Shown in pieces: positions 52,041-61,728 of a stretch of 64,000 bases of DNA. Location of the stretch: contig JAJDWX010000042.1 of NCBI GenBank assembly GCA_022825385.1, forward strand, positions 49,071 through 113,070. The letters are read 5' to 3'. The stretch is from Rhodothermales bacterium (GTDB lineage: Bacteria; Bacteroidota; Rhodothermia; Rhodothermales; VXPQ01). The translations under genes were made by a program, and so were the position numbers. The notes beneath the pieces were generated by a model. It searched no databases, was not told the DNA's origin, and saw only the letters and a program-made list of their open reading frames with translations. The first letter of the stretch is position 1. Every line of letters starts with the position of its first letter.

Positions 52041-53597
52041 GTGCCCGACCGCAGCTACATAACCCGCACCGCCCTGATCGTCGCCCTTGGGGGCTTTCTG
52101 ATGGGCTTCGACGCGTCCGTCATATCCGGCGTCGTCGGATTCATAGAGCAGCAGTTCGAATTGACCAGTTTGCAGTTGGGATGGGCCGTCAGTTCGCTGA
52201 CCCTTACGGCTACGCTCGCCATGATGGTAGCCGGCCCCCTGAGCGACGCGTTCGGGCGTCGGCGGGTGCTTTTCCTTGCCGCCGTTTTGTACGCCATTTC
52301 GGCGATCGCCTCTGCGCTGGCGCCTTCGTTCTGGTTTCTGGTGGCGGCGCGCATGATCGGGGGATTCGGGGTAGGGGCTTCGCTTATCATCGCGCCGATG
52401 TATATCGCGGAAATTTCGCCGCCCGCCATACGGGGTCGCATGGTTTCGTTCAATCAGTTGAACATCGTGATCGGCATTTCGGTGGCGTTCTTTACGAACT
52501 ACCTCATATTGAAACTGGGGCAATGGGACATGGCGTGGGCCGAAGCGCTGCGGTTCGACGCCTGGAACTGGCGCTGGATGCTGGGCTTGGAGACCTTCCC
52601 CGCCGTGCTGTATTTCTCGTGTCTTTTCCTGGTGCCGGAAAGCCCGCGCTGGCTGATTATGCGGGGCCGGGAGGCGCAGGCGCGGCCTGTCATGATTCGG
52701 GCCAGCGGCGCAGAACGCGCGGACGAGGAAATACAGGCCGTCAAGGCCAGCATCGCAAGCGACGCCGACAAGGAAAAGGTGCCCCTGCGCGAGTTGTTCG
52801 CGCCGGCGTTGCGTCTGGTGCTGCTTATCGGGGTCGTGGTGGCCGTTATACAGCAGATCACCGGCATCAATGCGGTGTTTTTCTATGCCCCGATGATTTT
52901 CGAACAGTCCGGCATCGGCACGGATGCGTCGTTTGTGCAGGCTATTCTTGTCGGCCTGACCAATCTGGTTTTCACCGTGCTGGCCATGGCGCTCATCGAC
53001 CGCCTCGGGCGCAAGCCGCTACTCTCCATCGGATTGGGCGGGGTTACGGTTTCCATGCTGGTGCTGGCGTTCGGTTTTTTCCAGGCGGAATATACGCTGA
53101 CTCCGGATGCGGCAGCGTCGCTGCCGGCGGAGGTGCCAACGGAGGCGCTGGCGTCCATGACGGGCCAAACGTACAGCTCGGACGTCGCGTTCAAGGCGGC
53201 GCTGGCCGACGCGCTGGGCGAAGAAGCCGCGCAGGAACACGAAAGTACGCTGGTTACGGCGGCTATTTCCATCAATCCCGGCCTGATTCTGGCAGGCATC
53301 CTCGGATTCGTCGCCTTTTTCGCCGTGTCGATCGGGCCGGTGATGTGGGTGCTCTTTTCCGAACTGTTTCCCAACCGAATCCGCGGGCTGGCCATTTCGT
53401 TCGTGGGCCTGATCAATTCCGCCGTAAGTTTTACGGTGCAACTCGTCTTTCCGTGGGAACTGGACCAGATCGGCAGCGCGCCGACCTTCCTGATTTACGG
53501 CCTCTTCGCCGCCGCCGGGTTCCTTTTCGTCCTGGCCGTGTTGCCGGAAACGAAAGGAAAATCGCTGGAAGAACTGGAAAAGACGCTGGTGAAATGA
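52041..53597 (+). CDS. MFS sugar porter
   Basis: 518 residues from GTG 52041 with twelve membrane helices. Sugar-porter signatures are present: GPLSDAFGRRRVLFLAA after helix 2, PESPRWLIMRG after helix 6, QQITGINAVFFYAP in helix 7 and PETKGKSLEELEKTL at the end. An extra loop of about 60 residues (ALASMTGQTYSSDVAF and around) interrupts the C-terminal half between helices 9 and 10. This is seen in Bacteroidota sugar porters. It opens the catabolic-looking cluster at 52-62.6 kb, so it may import the sugar that cluster uses. Confidence 0.92.
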   Translation: MPDRSYITRTALIVALGGFLMGFDASVISGVVGFIEQQFELTSLQLGWAVSSLTLTATLAMMVAGPLSDAFGRRRVLFLAAVLYAISAIASALAPSFWFLVAARMIGGFGVGASLIIAPMYIAEISPPAIRGRMVSFNQLNIVIGISVAFFTNYLILKLGQWDMAWAEALRFDAWNWRWMLGLETFPAVLYFSCLFLVPESPRWLIMRGREAQARPVMIRASGAERADEEIQAVKASIASDADKEKVPLRELFAPALRLVLLIGVVVAVIQQITGINAVFFYAPMIFEQSGIGTDASFVQAILVGLTNLVFTVLAMALIDRLGRKPLLSIGLGGVTVSMLVLAFGFFQAEYTLTPDAAASLPAEVPTEALASMTGQTYSSDVAFKAALADALGEEAAQEHESTLVTAAISINPGLILAGILGFVAFFAVSIGPVMWVLFSELFPNRIRGLAISFVGLINSAVSFTVQLVFPWELDQIGSAPTFLIYGLFAAAGFLFVLAVLPETKGKSLEELEKTLVK

Positions 53598-53675
53598 TCT
53601 TTCCCGCGCCGCCGCGCCGCTTTCCGCGCGCAACGCCGCTTTGCCTTCTTTATGCATTTTAGCCCGGTACCTGTC

Positions 53676-55031
53676 ATGAAATCATTGCATTCTTCTATCG
53701 CAGGCCTGCTGCTGTCCGGACTCGTTTTTGCCGGATGCCAGTCGAGCGCCGAAACCCCTTCGGCAGAAGCCCCTTCCGCAGCAGGGCCGGTCAAGATGGA
53801 ATTGCGCCACGCGGACGGCCGCTACGAACTGTTCAGGGACGGGGAGCCTTTTTACATCCATGGCGCGGGCCTTGAATTCGGGGACATAGAACGATTGGCC
53901 GAGCACGGGGCCAATTCGTTCCGAACGTGGCGCACGGACAACGGGCGCGATACGGGCGAGGAGGTGTTGCGGCGCGCCCAGGAGGCGGGGCTGGCGGTTA
54001 CGATGGGGCTGGAGATTGCGCGAGAGCGCGAGGGCGAAGGCCGGGGCATTTTCGGATTCGACTACGACGACGAAGAAGCGGTGGCGGAGCAACTCGAACG
54101 GATTCGGGCCGAGGTCATGCAATACAAGGATCATCCGGCGCTGATCATCTGGGGCATCGGCAACGAACTGAACCTGGGTTCCACGAATCCGCGGGTCTGG
54201 GACGCAGTGAACGAAATCTCGGAGATGATTCACGAAATCGACCCCAACCACCTTACGACCACCATGCTGGCGGGGATTTGGGGAGAACTGGCCCACGACA
54301 TCGAGACCCGGGCGCCCGACCTGGACCTGATCAGCATTCAGATGTACGCGGATATCGAAAACCTGCCCCGGTACATTGAGGAAATCGGGTGGGAGGGGCC
54401 GTTCATGGTCACGGAATGGGGCGCGACCGGCCACTGGGAGGTGCCTTCTACGCCCTGGGGCGCGCCGCTGGAGAACAACAGTTCCGTCAAGGCGGACGAT
54501 TACCTGAGGCGCTACCGGACCGTCATCGAAGCGATGCGGGACCAGTGCGTGGGGTCGTACGTTTTTCTGTGGGGACAAAAGCAGGAGCGGACGCCGACCT
54601 GGTACGGCATGTTCTTGCCCACCGGAGAAGAAACCGAAACGGTGGACGTGATGCATTACGTATGGAACGGCGCGTGGCCGGAAAACCGGAGTCCCCGCCT
54701 GGAGCAGATGCTGCTCAATGGCCAGGAAGCCCCGGCAGGCATTTATCTTAGCCCCGGGGAATCCTATCCGGCGCTGGTTGCGTCCACGGACCCGGACGGC
54801 GACGCGCTGCGGTACGCATGGGAAGTGCGTCGCGAGAGCACGGCGCAAAGCGAGGGAGGCGACGACGAGGAGGTGCCCGAACAGATGGCCAACGCGCTGG
54901 ACCGCGCCGATGCGCCGGAAGTCACGCTGACGGCGCCCGCCGAGGAAGGCGCGTACCGCCTCTTCGTGTATGTGTACGACGGCGCCGGGCATGCCGCCCA
55001 CGCCAATATTCCCTTCTACGTCGGGTCGTAA
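53676..55031 (+). CDS. Glycoside-hydrolase-like TIM-barrel lipoprotein
   Basis: 451 residues from ATG 53676 (ATG 53652 is possible). The lipoprotein signal ends LVFAGC. The mature part looks like a GH2/GH5-type TIM barrel: EPFYIHGAGLEFGDIERLAEHGANSFRTWRTDN, the acid/base candidate in IIWGIGNELNLGS, and the nucleophile candidate in FMVTEWGATGHW. A C-terminal beta domain follows (ALVASTDPDGDALRYAWEV), as in immunoglobulin/PKD-like folds. The enzyme probably acts at the surface or periplasm on a glycan. The next gene starts two bases after its stop, so they are coupled. Confidence 0.78.
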   Translation: MKSLHSSIAGLLLSGLVFAGCQSSAETPSAEAPSAAGPVKMELRHADGRYELFRDGEPFYIHGAGLEFGDIERLAEHGANSFRTWRTDNGRDTGEEVLRRAQEAGLAVTMGLEIAREREGEGRGIFGFDYDDEEAVAEQLERIRAEVMQYKDHPALIIWGIGNELNLGSTNPRVWDAVNEISEMIHEIDPNHLTTTMLAGIWGELAHDIETRAPDLDLISIQMYADIENLPRYIEEIGWEGPFMVTEWGATGHWEVPSTPWGAPLENNSSVKADDYLRRYRTVIEAMRDQCVGSYVFLWGQKQERTPTWYGMFLPTGEETETVDVMHYVWNGAWPENRSPRLEQMLLNGQEAPAGIYLSPGESYPALVASTDPDGDALRYAWEVRRESTAQSEGGDDEEVPEQMANALDRADAPEVTLTAPAEEGAYRLFVYVYDGAGHAAHANIPFYVGS

Positions 55032-55033
55032 CC

Positions 55034-58000
55034 GTGCGCGCATCCAGCGGGAATGGCAAATCCGGCGGGACGCCCGTTTTCCTGGGGGATGTTCCCGCGC
55101 GGCATGTGGATGGACCGGTTACGGGCGCCTTCGCCCGCCTGGACGGCGAGACGTTCTACAAGATCGGGCGGTGCGACCGGTTGCCTCCGTTTTTCATGTC
55201 GATGGTCAGCGACGGCGACCATTGGTTGTTTGCGTCGAGCAACGGCGCGCTGACGGCGGGCCGGGGAACCGCCGAGCAGGCGCTTTTCCCGTATTGCACG
55301 GACGACAAGATCCACGACGCGCAGGATCAGGTAGGCGGAAAGACGCTTTTTCTGGTGGAGCGGTCGGGCGGATATGCCCTGTGGGAACCGTTGTCGGACC
55401 GATGCAAGGGCGCGTACGCCATCGAGCGCAATCTGTACAAAAGCGTGTACGGGCACCAGATTCGGTACGAGGAAGTCAATCTCGACCTTGAACTTGTCTT
55501 TGTCAGCGCCTGGAGCGTCAGCCGGCAATTCGGTTTCGTCAAGCGCTCCATGCTTCGCAACGTGGGTTCCGGGCCGGTTCGCGTACGGGCGCTGGACGGA
55601 TTGCTGAACATTATGCCCTACGGGGTCCCGCAGGTTATGCAGGCCGACCGCAGCAACCTGGTGGACGCCTACAAGAAGAGCGAATGGTATGGGCCGGCGG
55701 GTCCGGCGCTGTTTGCGTTGAGTTCCATCCCGGTGGACAAGCCCGAACCGAGCGAGGCCCTCCGGGCCACGGTGGCGTGGTCCGTGGGGCTGGACGCCGA
55801 GGCGCATCTGTTGTCCGCGGCGCAGCTGGATCGTTTTCGGCGGGGCCTTGCCGTGGAGCAGGAAGAGGACGCGCGGGGCGTACGGGGAGCCTATTTCGTG
55901 CAGGGGACGTTCGAGGCGCCGCCCGGCGGCGAGCGCGTCTGGCACGTGGCGGCCGACGTGGGGCAGGGGCCGGATCAGGTGATTGCGTTGCGGGCGTTGC
56001 TGAACGCGCATTTCCGGGGCGAGACGGACCTGGCCGCCCGGATAGCACAGGATGTCCGGGAAGGGGGCGAGCGCCTCGCCCGCCTCGTGGCCGCCGCGGA
56101 CGGCGTGCAGCAGACCGCCGAACCCATGATGGCGGCGCGGCATTTCTCGCACGTCCTGTTCAATGTAATGCGGGGCGGGGTGTTCGCAGGGAATGGCCAG
56201 GTATCCCGATCTGGCCTGGCGGACTTTTTGCGCCGCCGCAACCGCCGGGTAGCGGCCCGCCGCGCGGCATGGATTGCAGACCTTCCCGACGAGGCGCCGG
56301 TTTCCCGGTTGCTTGCGGACGCCGCCGCCCTGAACGATCCACAGATGGAGCGCCTGTGCCATGAATATTTGCCGCTTACGTTCGGGCGCCGCCATGGCGA
56401 TCCGAGTCGTCCGTGGAATCGGTTCGCCATCGATACGCACAACGAGGACGGCTCCCGGAAAATCGCCTACGAGGGCAACTGGCGAGACATTTTCCAGAAC
56501 TGGGAAGCGCTGGCTTTTTCCTTCCCGGAGTATGTCGAAAGCATGGTCTGCAAGTTCGTCAACGCATCGACGCCCGACGGGTACAACCCCTATCGCCTGA
56601 CCCAGGACGGCATCGACTGGGAAGTGCTCGATCCCAACGATCCGTGGTCGTATATCGGGTACTGGGGGGATCATCAAATCGCCTACCTGCTCAAACTGCT
56701 CGAATGCTCCCGCATGCACCATCCGGGGAAGCTGGAGGCGTTTCTGGACCGGAAGATATTCGCCTACGCCGACGTGCCATACCGCATCCGGTCGTACCGC
56801 GCGTTGATCGAAAATCCCCATGAAACCATCGATTTCGATGACGAATCGGCAGCGGGTTCCGCCCGCCGCGCCGCGGAGATCGGCGGGGACGGCAAACTGG
56901 TTCCGGGGGCCGACGGCAACCCGTATCTGGTGAACCTGGCCGAGAAATTGCTCGTCGCGATCCTGGCGCGGCTGGCCAGTTTCATCCCGGAGGGCGGCGT
57001 CTGGATGAATACGCAACGTCCCGAGTGGAACGATGCGAACAATGCGCTTGTGGGGTATGGCGTATCCATGGTTACGTTGTGTTACCTGCACCGGTTCGCG
57101 CGCCTGGTCGCCGATCTATTCGCCGCCGCGCCGCGCGAAACGCTGGAGATTTCCGAAGAAGTCGCCGGTTTTGCGGAGGCGATTTCCGACGCCCTGGGCC
57201 GGTTCGAACATCTTGCGGCGGGCCCCTGGACCGACGAGGACCGAAAAAAGGCCATGGACGCGCTGGGCGAAGCCGGGAGCGCGTATCGCAGGCAGATATA
57301 CGAGCGGGGATTTTCCGGCAGGGCGCGGCCTGTCCGCCTTGGCGCCGCGCTAACGCTGCTGGATCGCGCCGCGACGTTTGCAAGCCGCAGCATTCGGGCC
57401 GCCCGCCGCCCGGACGGCCTTTTTCATGCATACAATCTGCTGTCGGTTTCGTCCGCGGACGCCGTGGCGATCCGGCCCATGTACGAAATGCTGGAAGGGC
57501 AGGTGGCCGCGCTCAGCGCGGGAACGCTTTCGGGCGAGGAGGCACTTGAGGTATTGTCCGCGATGCGGGCCGGGCCGTTGTATTGCCCGCGGCGGAACAC
57601 CTACCTCCTGTACCCCGACCGCAGGCTGCCCCGGTTTCTCGAAAAGAACCGGATCGGATCGGAGCGCGTGGAGGGCGTCCCGCTTCTCGAGGCCATGGCG
57701 AGCGCGGGAGATCGCCGGTTGATCCTGCAGGACGAGGAAGGAGGGTGGCATTTTCATGGCGCTTTCCGCAATGCGGACTCCGTGCGGGCCGCGCTGGACG
57801 CATTGCGGCGGGAGCAGGAATACGCCCGCGCCGTCCAGCGGGATGGCGAGGCCGTGCTGGCCCTGTTCGAGGACGTGTTCGACCATCGTTCGTACACCGG
57901 GCGCTCCGGCACGTTCTACGGATACGAGGGACTGGGAAGCGTCTATTGGCACATGGTGTCCAAACTGCTGCTGGCCGTGCTGGAATGTTTCCGCGCCGCG

Positions 58001-58546
58001 GAAGACGCCGGGGAGGACGAGGCCGTGCGTCGCGGGCTGGCCGAGCAGTACTACGCCATTCGCAGCGGCCTCGGCATGCACCGAACCCCGGAGCAGTTCG
58101 GGGCTTTCCCTTCGGATCCGTATTCCCATACCCCGGCGCATGCGGGCGCGCAGCAACCGGGCATGACGGGACAGGTGAAGGAAGATATTTTGTGCCGCTG
58201 GGGCGAACTGGGGGTGCTTGTTCGAGCAGGCCGGATCCATTTTCGACCTACGCTCTTGCGGCGCGGCGAATTTCTGACGCGCCCGGCGGAATTTCGCTGG
58301 TACGACACGGAAGGGCGCCGCCAAACGCTGGAGTTGCTGCCGGATATGCTGGCGTTCACCTGTTGCCAGACGGCCTTCGCGTATCGCGTGGCCGAAGAGG
58401 CGGGCGTCCATATCACGGACCGGGACGGAGCTACCCGCGCGCTTGCCGGATCGACGCTGGATCGCGCGTCCAGCGAAAGCATATTCCGCCGGGAAGGCGC
58501 CATCCGCAAGGTCGAGGTCGCCCTGACGCCGGGGTGGGAGGGGTAG
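55034..58546 (+). CDS. Large cellobiose-phosphorylase-like (GH94-like) protein
   Basis: 1170 residues from GTG 55034; the open frame further upstream lies inside the previous gene. There is no signal peptide, so it is probably cytoplasmic. The first 400 residues are beta-sandwich-like (MVSDGDHWLFASSNGALTAGRG, GHQIRYEEVNLDLELVFVSAW), as in the N-terminal domain of GH94/GH36-type enzymes. The rest is helix-rich with conserved-looking patches FAIDTHNEDGSRKIAYEGNWRD, DPNDPWSYIGYWGDHQIAYLLKLL and MNTQRPEWNDANNALVGYG. These are features of an (alpha/alpha)6 barrel. I recall similar proteins annotated as cellobiose phosphorylase-related, but the catalytic reaction (hydrolysis or phosphorolysis) is not proven. 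Confidence 0.62.
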   Translation: MRASSGNGKSGGTPVFLGDVPARHVDGPVTGAFARLDGETFYKIGRCDRLPPFFMSMVSDGDHWLFASSNGALTAGRGTAEQALFPYCTDDKIHDAQDQVGGKTLFLVERSGGYALWEPLSDRCKGAYAIERNLYKSVYGHQIRYEEVNLDLELVFVSAWSVSRQFGFVKRSMLRNVGSGPVRVRALDGLLNIMPYGVPQVMQADRSNLVDAYKKSEWYGPAGPALFALSSIPVDKPEPSEALRATVAWSVGLDAEAHLLSAAQLDRFRRGLAVEQEEDARGVRGAYFVQGTFEAPPGGERVWHVAADVGQGPDQVIALRALLNAHFRGETDLAARIAQDVREGGERLARLVAAADGVQQTAEPMMAARHFSHVLFNVMRGGVFAGNGQVSRSGLADFLRRRNRRVAARRAAWIADLPDEAPVSRLLADAAALNDPQMERLCHEYLPLTFGRRHGDPSRPWNRFAIDTHNEDGSRKIAYEGNWRDIFQNWEALAFSFPEYVESMVCKFVNASTPDGYNPYRLTQDGIDWEVLDPNDPWSYIGYWGDHQIAYLLKLLECSRMHHPGKLEAFLDRKIFAYADVPYRIRSYRALIENPHETIDFDDESAAGSARRAAEIGGDGKLVPGADGNPYLVNLAEKLLVAILARLASFIPEGGVWMNTQRPEWNDANNALVGYGVSMVTLCYLHRFARLVADLFAAAPRETLEISEEVAGFAEAISDALGRFEHLAAGPWTDEDRKKAMDALGEAGSAYRRQIYERGFSGRARPVRLGAALTLLDRAATFASRSIRAARRPDGLFHAYNLLSVSSADAVAIRPMYEMLEGQVAALSAGTLSGEEALEVLSAMRAGPLYCPRRNTYLLYPDRRLPRFLEKNRIGSERVEGVPLLEAMASAGDRRLILQDEEGGWHFHGAFRNADSVRAALDALRREQEYARAVQRDGEAVLALFEDVFDHRSYTGRSGTFYGYEGLGSVYWHMVSKLLLAVLECFRAAEDAGEDEAVRRGLAEQYYAIRSGLGMHRTPEQFGAFPSDPYSHTPAHAGAQQPGMTGQVKEDILCRWGELGVLVRAGRIHFRPTLLRRGEFLTRPAEFRWYDTEGRRQTLELLPDMLAFTCCQTAFAYRVAEEAGVHITDRDGATRALAGSTLDRASSESIFRREGAIRKVEVALTPGWEG

Positions 58547-58644
58547 CGCCGCCTTGCGCTTCCGGTTCCCGCCGGCAGGTCGTATCTTTGCGTTGCGGGC
58601 GCTGCCTGCGCCTCCCGATTCTTCTAAAAAAGCACGATAACGCC

Positions 58645-59304
58645 ATGCCCGTCCCGCATGCCCGCGAAGCGGTCCTGAGACGCATCCTTGCCTCTGGCGT
58701 GGTGGCCGTGGTGCGTTTGCCCGCCGCCGCGCATGTCCTTCGCGTCGTGGAGGCGATTCGCGAGGGCGGGGTGGTCGCCATCGAAATTACCCTTACGACG
58801 CCGGGCGCCTTGCAGGCCATTGGCGAGGTTGCGACCGCCATGCCCGACGTGGAGATCGGGGCGGGTTCCGTGCTGAACGCCGAGGACGTTCGACGGGCCC
58901 TCGACGCCGGCGCGCGCTATGTAGTGAGCCCGGTATTCAAAAAGGAAATCGTCCTCGCCGCGCATGCACGGGGCGCGGCGGCGATGCCGGGGGCTTTCTC
59001 CCCCACGGAAATCCTTGAAGCCACCGAGGCGGGCGCCGACATAGTCAAAGTGTTTCCGTCCGGCGTGGTGGGGATGTCGTATTTCAAGGCAGTTCTGGCT
59101 CCCATGCCGCATTTGAAATTGATGCCTACCGGGGGGGTGTCCCCGGAGAACGCGGGCGACTGGATTCGCGCCGGGGCCTCGGCGGTGGGCGTCGGGTCTT
59201 CCCTGCTGGACAAGCAGGCCATCGCAGAAGGCAACTTCGGCAAGCTGACGGAAAACGCGCGCGTGCTGCGCCAGCGCGTGGCGGAAGCGAAACAGGAGGA
59301 ATAA
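58645..59304 (+). CDS. KDPG/KHG-type aldolase
   Basis: ATG 58645 gives 219 residues, the normal size of the Eda family. The catalytic Glu lies in GGVVAIEITLTTPGAL, GAGSVL follows, and the Schiff-base lysine is in GADIVKVFPSGVVG. Phosphate-binding KLMPTGGVSPENAGDWIRAGASAVGVGS completes the TIM barrel. These enzymes split 2-keto-3-deoxy-6-phosphogluconate or related keto-deoxy sugar acids into pyruvate and an aldehyde. Its place between the phosphorylase-like gene and the sulfatase suggests sugar-acid catabolism. Confidence 0.92.
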   Translation: MPVPHAREAVLRRILASGVVAVVRLPAAAHVLRVVEAIREGGVVAIEITLTTPGALQAIGEVATAMPDVEIGAGSVLNAEDVRRALDAGARYVVSPVFKKEIVLAAHARGAAAMPGAFSPTEILEATEAGADIVKVFPSGVVGMSYFKAVLAPMPHLKLMPTGGVSPENAGDWIRAGASAVGVGSSLLDKQAIAEGNFGKLTENARVLRQRVAEAKQEE

Positions 59305-59418
59305 GCCGTCCGCCTCGCAAAATACTCCCCAAAAACCCGTGTTTCCGCGCGCCCCCGCCGCTTCTGACCTTTGCGAATTTTCATCAGCGTATCTTTCCGC
59401 ACTATTCCCGCGCCTTTC

Positions 59419-60885
59419 ATGTTTGCTCCGCACTCGTTTTCCGCCTTCCGTCCGGCCCGCTCGCCGTTTCGTTGCCTTGCCGCCTGTTTCCGCGCTCCGA
59501 TATGCGCTGCGTGGCTTGCCGCGCTTACGATGCTTCTCGCTCGGCCCTCGGCAGCGCAGGAAGATCGCCGGCCGAACGTGGTGCTCATCTTTGCGGATGA
59601 CCTGGGCTACGGCGATATCGGCGTGTACGGGCACCCGACTATCCGTACGCCCCATCTGGACCGCATGGCGGCGGAGGGCATGAAATTCACGCAATTCTAT
59701 GTGGGCGCTTCGGTGTGCACCCCGAGCCGCGCCGCGCTGCTTACGGGGCGCCTGCCAATCCGCAGCGGGATGGCCAGCGACGGGCGCCGGGTGCTTTTCC
59801 CGGATTCCAGACTGGGCTTGCCGGCGCGCGAAATTACGATAGCCGAAGCGCTTAAAGACGCAGGGTACGCCACCGGCATGGTGGGCAAGTGGCATCTTGG
59901 CCATCTCGAACCGTTTCTGCCGACCAACCACGGGTTCGATTCCTACTACGGGATTCCCTATTCCAACGATATGGATCGCGTGGCAGGCGGCGAATGGCAG
60001 GAAATATTCTGGGAACCCAAATCCGAATACTGGAATGTGCCGCTCTTGCGCGACACAGAGGTCATCGAACGCCCGGTTAATCAGGAAACGATCACCCGTC
60101 GGTATGCGGAGGAGGCGGTGGCCTTTATTCGGGACCATGCCGAGGAGCCGTTTTTCCTGTATCTGGCGCATACCATGCCGCACACGCCGCTTTTCCGAAG
60201 CGCAGCGTTCGCCGGTCATAGCAAGGCGGGGCTGTACGGGGACGTGATCGAAGAGATCGACTGGAGCGTAGGACAAGTCATGCAGACGCTCGAAGAAGAG
60301 GGCATTGCGGAGCGTACGCTCGTTTTCTTTACGAGCGACAACGGCCCGTGGCTGATTTTCCGCACGCACGGCGGTTCGGCGGGGCTTTTGCGGGATGGCA
60401 AGGGCACCACGTACGAGGGGGGCATGCGGGTGCCTGCGCTTGCATGGCGCCCGGGCGCCGTGCCGCCGGGAGCGGTTAATTCGGCGCTTGTGACGGCAAT
60501 GGATGTGTTTCCCACGGTGTTGGGGATGGCGGGCGTACCGGTTCCGGACGACCGCGTGATCGACGGGATGGATATTGGAAATATCCTTCGAGGAAGCGAC
60601 GAGGATGCCCACGACATGATTCTGTACTACCGGGGCGAACGCATTTTTGCTGCGCGCGTCGGTCCCTGGAAAGCGCATTTCATCACGCAGCGGGCCTACA
60701 TAGGAGACGATCCCGTGCCGCGCGATCCGCCGATACTGCATCATCTGGAACACGATCCGTCCGAGCGGTTCGACGTGTCCGCAGACCACCCGGAGGCGCT
60801 GGAAGAGATTGCGGCGCGGGTGGCGGAGCACCGGGCCGGGCTGGATCCCTGGCCCACCCAGCTGGATGCCCGTATAGAAGAGTAA
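59419..60885 (+). CDS. Secreted sulfatase (formylglycine-dependent)
   Basis: ATG 59419 gives 488 residues with a signal peptide (WLAALTMLLARPSAAQ); a TTG at 59371 would add 16. The metal site VVLIFADDLGYGDIGVYGHP is at the start of the mature protein. The activation motif CTPSRAALLTGR (C-x-P-S-R) carries the cysteine converted to formylglycine. GKWHLGH and FFTSDNGPW are further active-site parts. Arylsulfatase-like enzymes remove sulfate from polysaccharides such as fucans or carrageenans, or from small esters. The activating enzyme gene is not in the window. It is placed among sugar-acid genes. Confidence 0.93.
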   Translation: MFAPHSFSAFRPARSPFRCLAACFRAPICAAWLAALTMLLARPSAAQEDRRPNVVLIFADDLGYGDIGVYGHPTIRTPHLDRMAAEGMKFTQFYVGASVCTPSRAALLTGRLPIRSGMASDGRRVLFPDSRLGLPAREITIAEALKDAGYATGMVGKWHLGHLEPFLPTNHGFDSYYGIPYSNDMDRVAGGEWQEIFWEPKSEYWNVPLLRDTEVIERPVNQETITRRYAEEAVAFIRDHAEEPFFLYLAHTMPHTPLFRSAAFAGHSKAGLYGDVIEEIDWSVGQVMQTLEEEGIAERTLVFFTSDNGPWLIFRTHGGSAGLLRDGKGTTYEGGMRVPALAWRPGAVPPGAVNSALVTAMDVFPTVLGMAGVPVPDDRVIDGMDIGNILRGSDEDAHDMILYYRGERIFAARVGPWKAHFITQRAYIGDDPVPRDPPILHHLEHDPSERFDVSADHPEALEEIAARVAEHRAGLDPWPTQLDARIEE

Positions 60886-60892
60886 TCAGGAT

Positions 60893-61699
60893 ATGAATCA
60901 GCCTGCTCCTGACATGCGGGAAGCGAATCGTTCCGGCGGGCGGCTTGCGGGCCGCGTCGCCGTCGTTACCGGAGCTGCTTCAGGGATCGGCAAGGCCACG
61001 GCGGAGCGGTTTGCGCGGGAAGGCGCCCGCCTCGCGTTGCTGGACGTGAACGAGGAGGCGGGCGCCGCGCTCGCCGCCGCCATCGGGCCGTCGGCGGTTT
61101 TTTACGCCTGCGACGTGGCGGACGGCGCAGCGGTGCGCGAAACCTTCCGGGCCATCGACGGGGACCTTGCGCCGCCGGACGCGCTTGTCAACAATGCGGG
61201 CGTCTCCCACGTGGGCGCCGCGGCCACGACGTCCGAAGCGGATTTCGACCGGGTGTATCGGGTGAACGTCAAGGGCGCGTACCATTGCCTTCGCGCCGCC
61301 CTGCGGAGCATGCTCGGGCGCGGCGGCGCCATCGTGAACATGGCTTCGACCGTCTCGGCCATTGGCGTCCCGAATCGTTTCGCCTATTCCATGAGCAAGG
61401 GCGCCGTGCTGACGATGACGCTCTCCGTGGCCTGCGATTATGTGCGGGAGGGCATTCGGTGCAACGCCATTGCCCCGGCCCGCGTTCATACGCCGTTCGT
61501 GGACGGGTATCTCGCCAAATATTATCCGGGCAAGGAGCAGGAAACATACGACCAGCTTGCCGCGGCGCAGCCTGTGGGGCGGATGGGGACGCCGGAGGAA
61601 GTGGCGGCCCTGGCCTTGTACCTTTGCTCGGACGAAGCGGCGTTCGTTACCGGTTCTCTTTTCCCCATAGACGGGGGCGCTATGTTGCTTCGTCCCTGA
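60893..61699 (+). CDS. SDR oxidoreductase, candidate 2-keto-3-deoxy-L-fuconate-type dehydrogenase
   Basis: 268 residues, starting eight bases after the sulfatase. The SDR core has VVTGAASGIGKATAERFA, NNAGVSHVGAA, the catalytic Ser in NMASTVSAIG and YSMSKGAVLTMT. PEEVAALALYLCSDEAAFVTGS and PIDGG are at the C-terminus. General SDR membership is certain. The narrower role is inferred from its neighbour, an FAH-family hydrolase 29 bases downstream, because in the known non-phosphorylating L-fucose route these two enzymes act in succession. Confidence 0.88.
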   Translation: MNQPAPDMREANRSGGRLAGRVAVVTGAASGIGKATAERFAREGARLALLDVNEEAGAALAAAIGPSAVFYACDVADGAAVRETFRAIDGDLAPPDALVNNAGVSHVGAAATTSEADFDRVYRVNVKGAYHCLRAALRSMLGRGGAIVNMASTVSAIGVPNRFAYSMSKGAVLTMTLSVACDYVREGIRCNAIAPARVHTPFVDGYLAKYYPGKEQETYDQLAAAQPVGRMGTPEEVAALALYLCSDEAAFVTGSLFPIDGGAMLLRP

Positions 61700-61728
61700 T
61701 TCGTCCTTATTGCAGCCTTCGCCCTCGT

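Noticed and set aside
54818..55033. Upstream extension of the large GH94-like frame
   Set aside because: It overlaps the end of the GH-like lipoprotein gene in another frame and has low-complexity arginine-rich text; GTG 55034 two bases after the previous stop is the better start.
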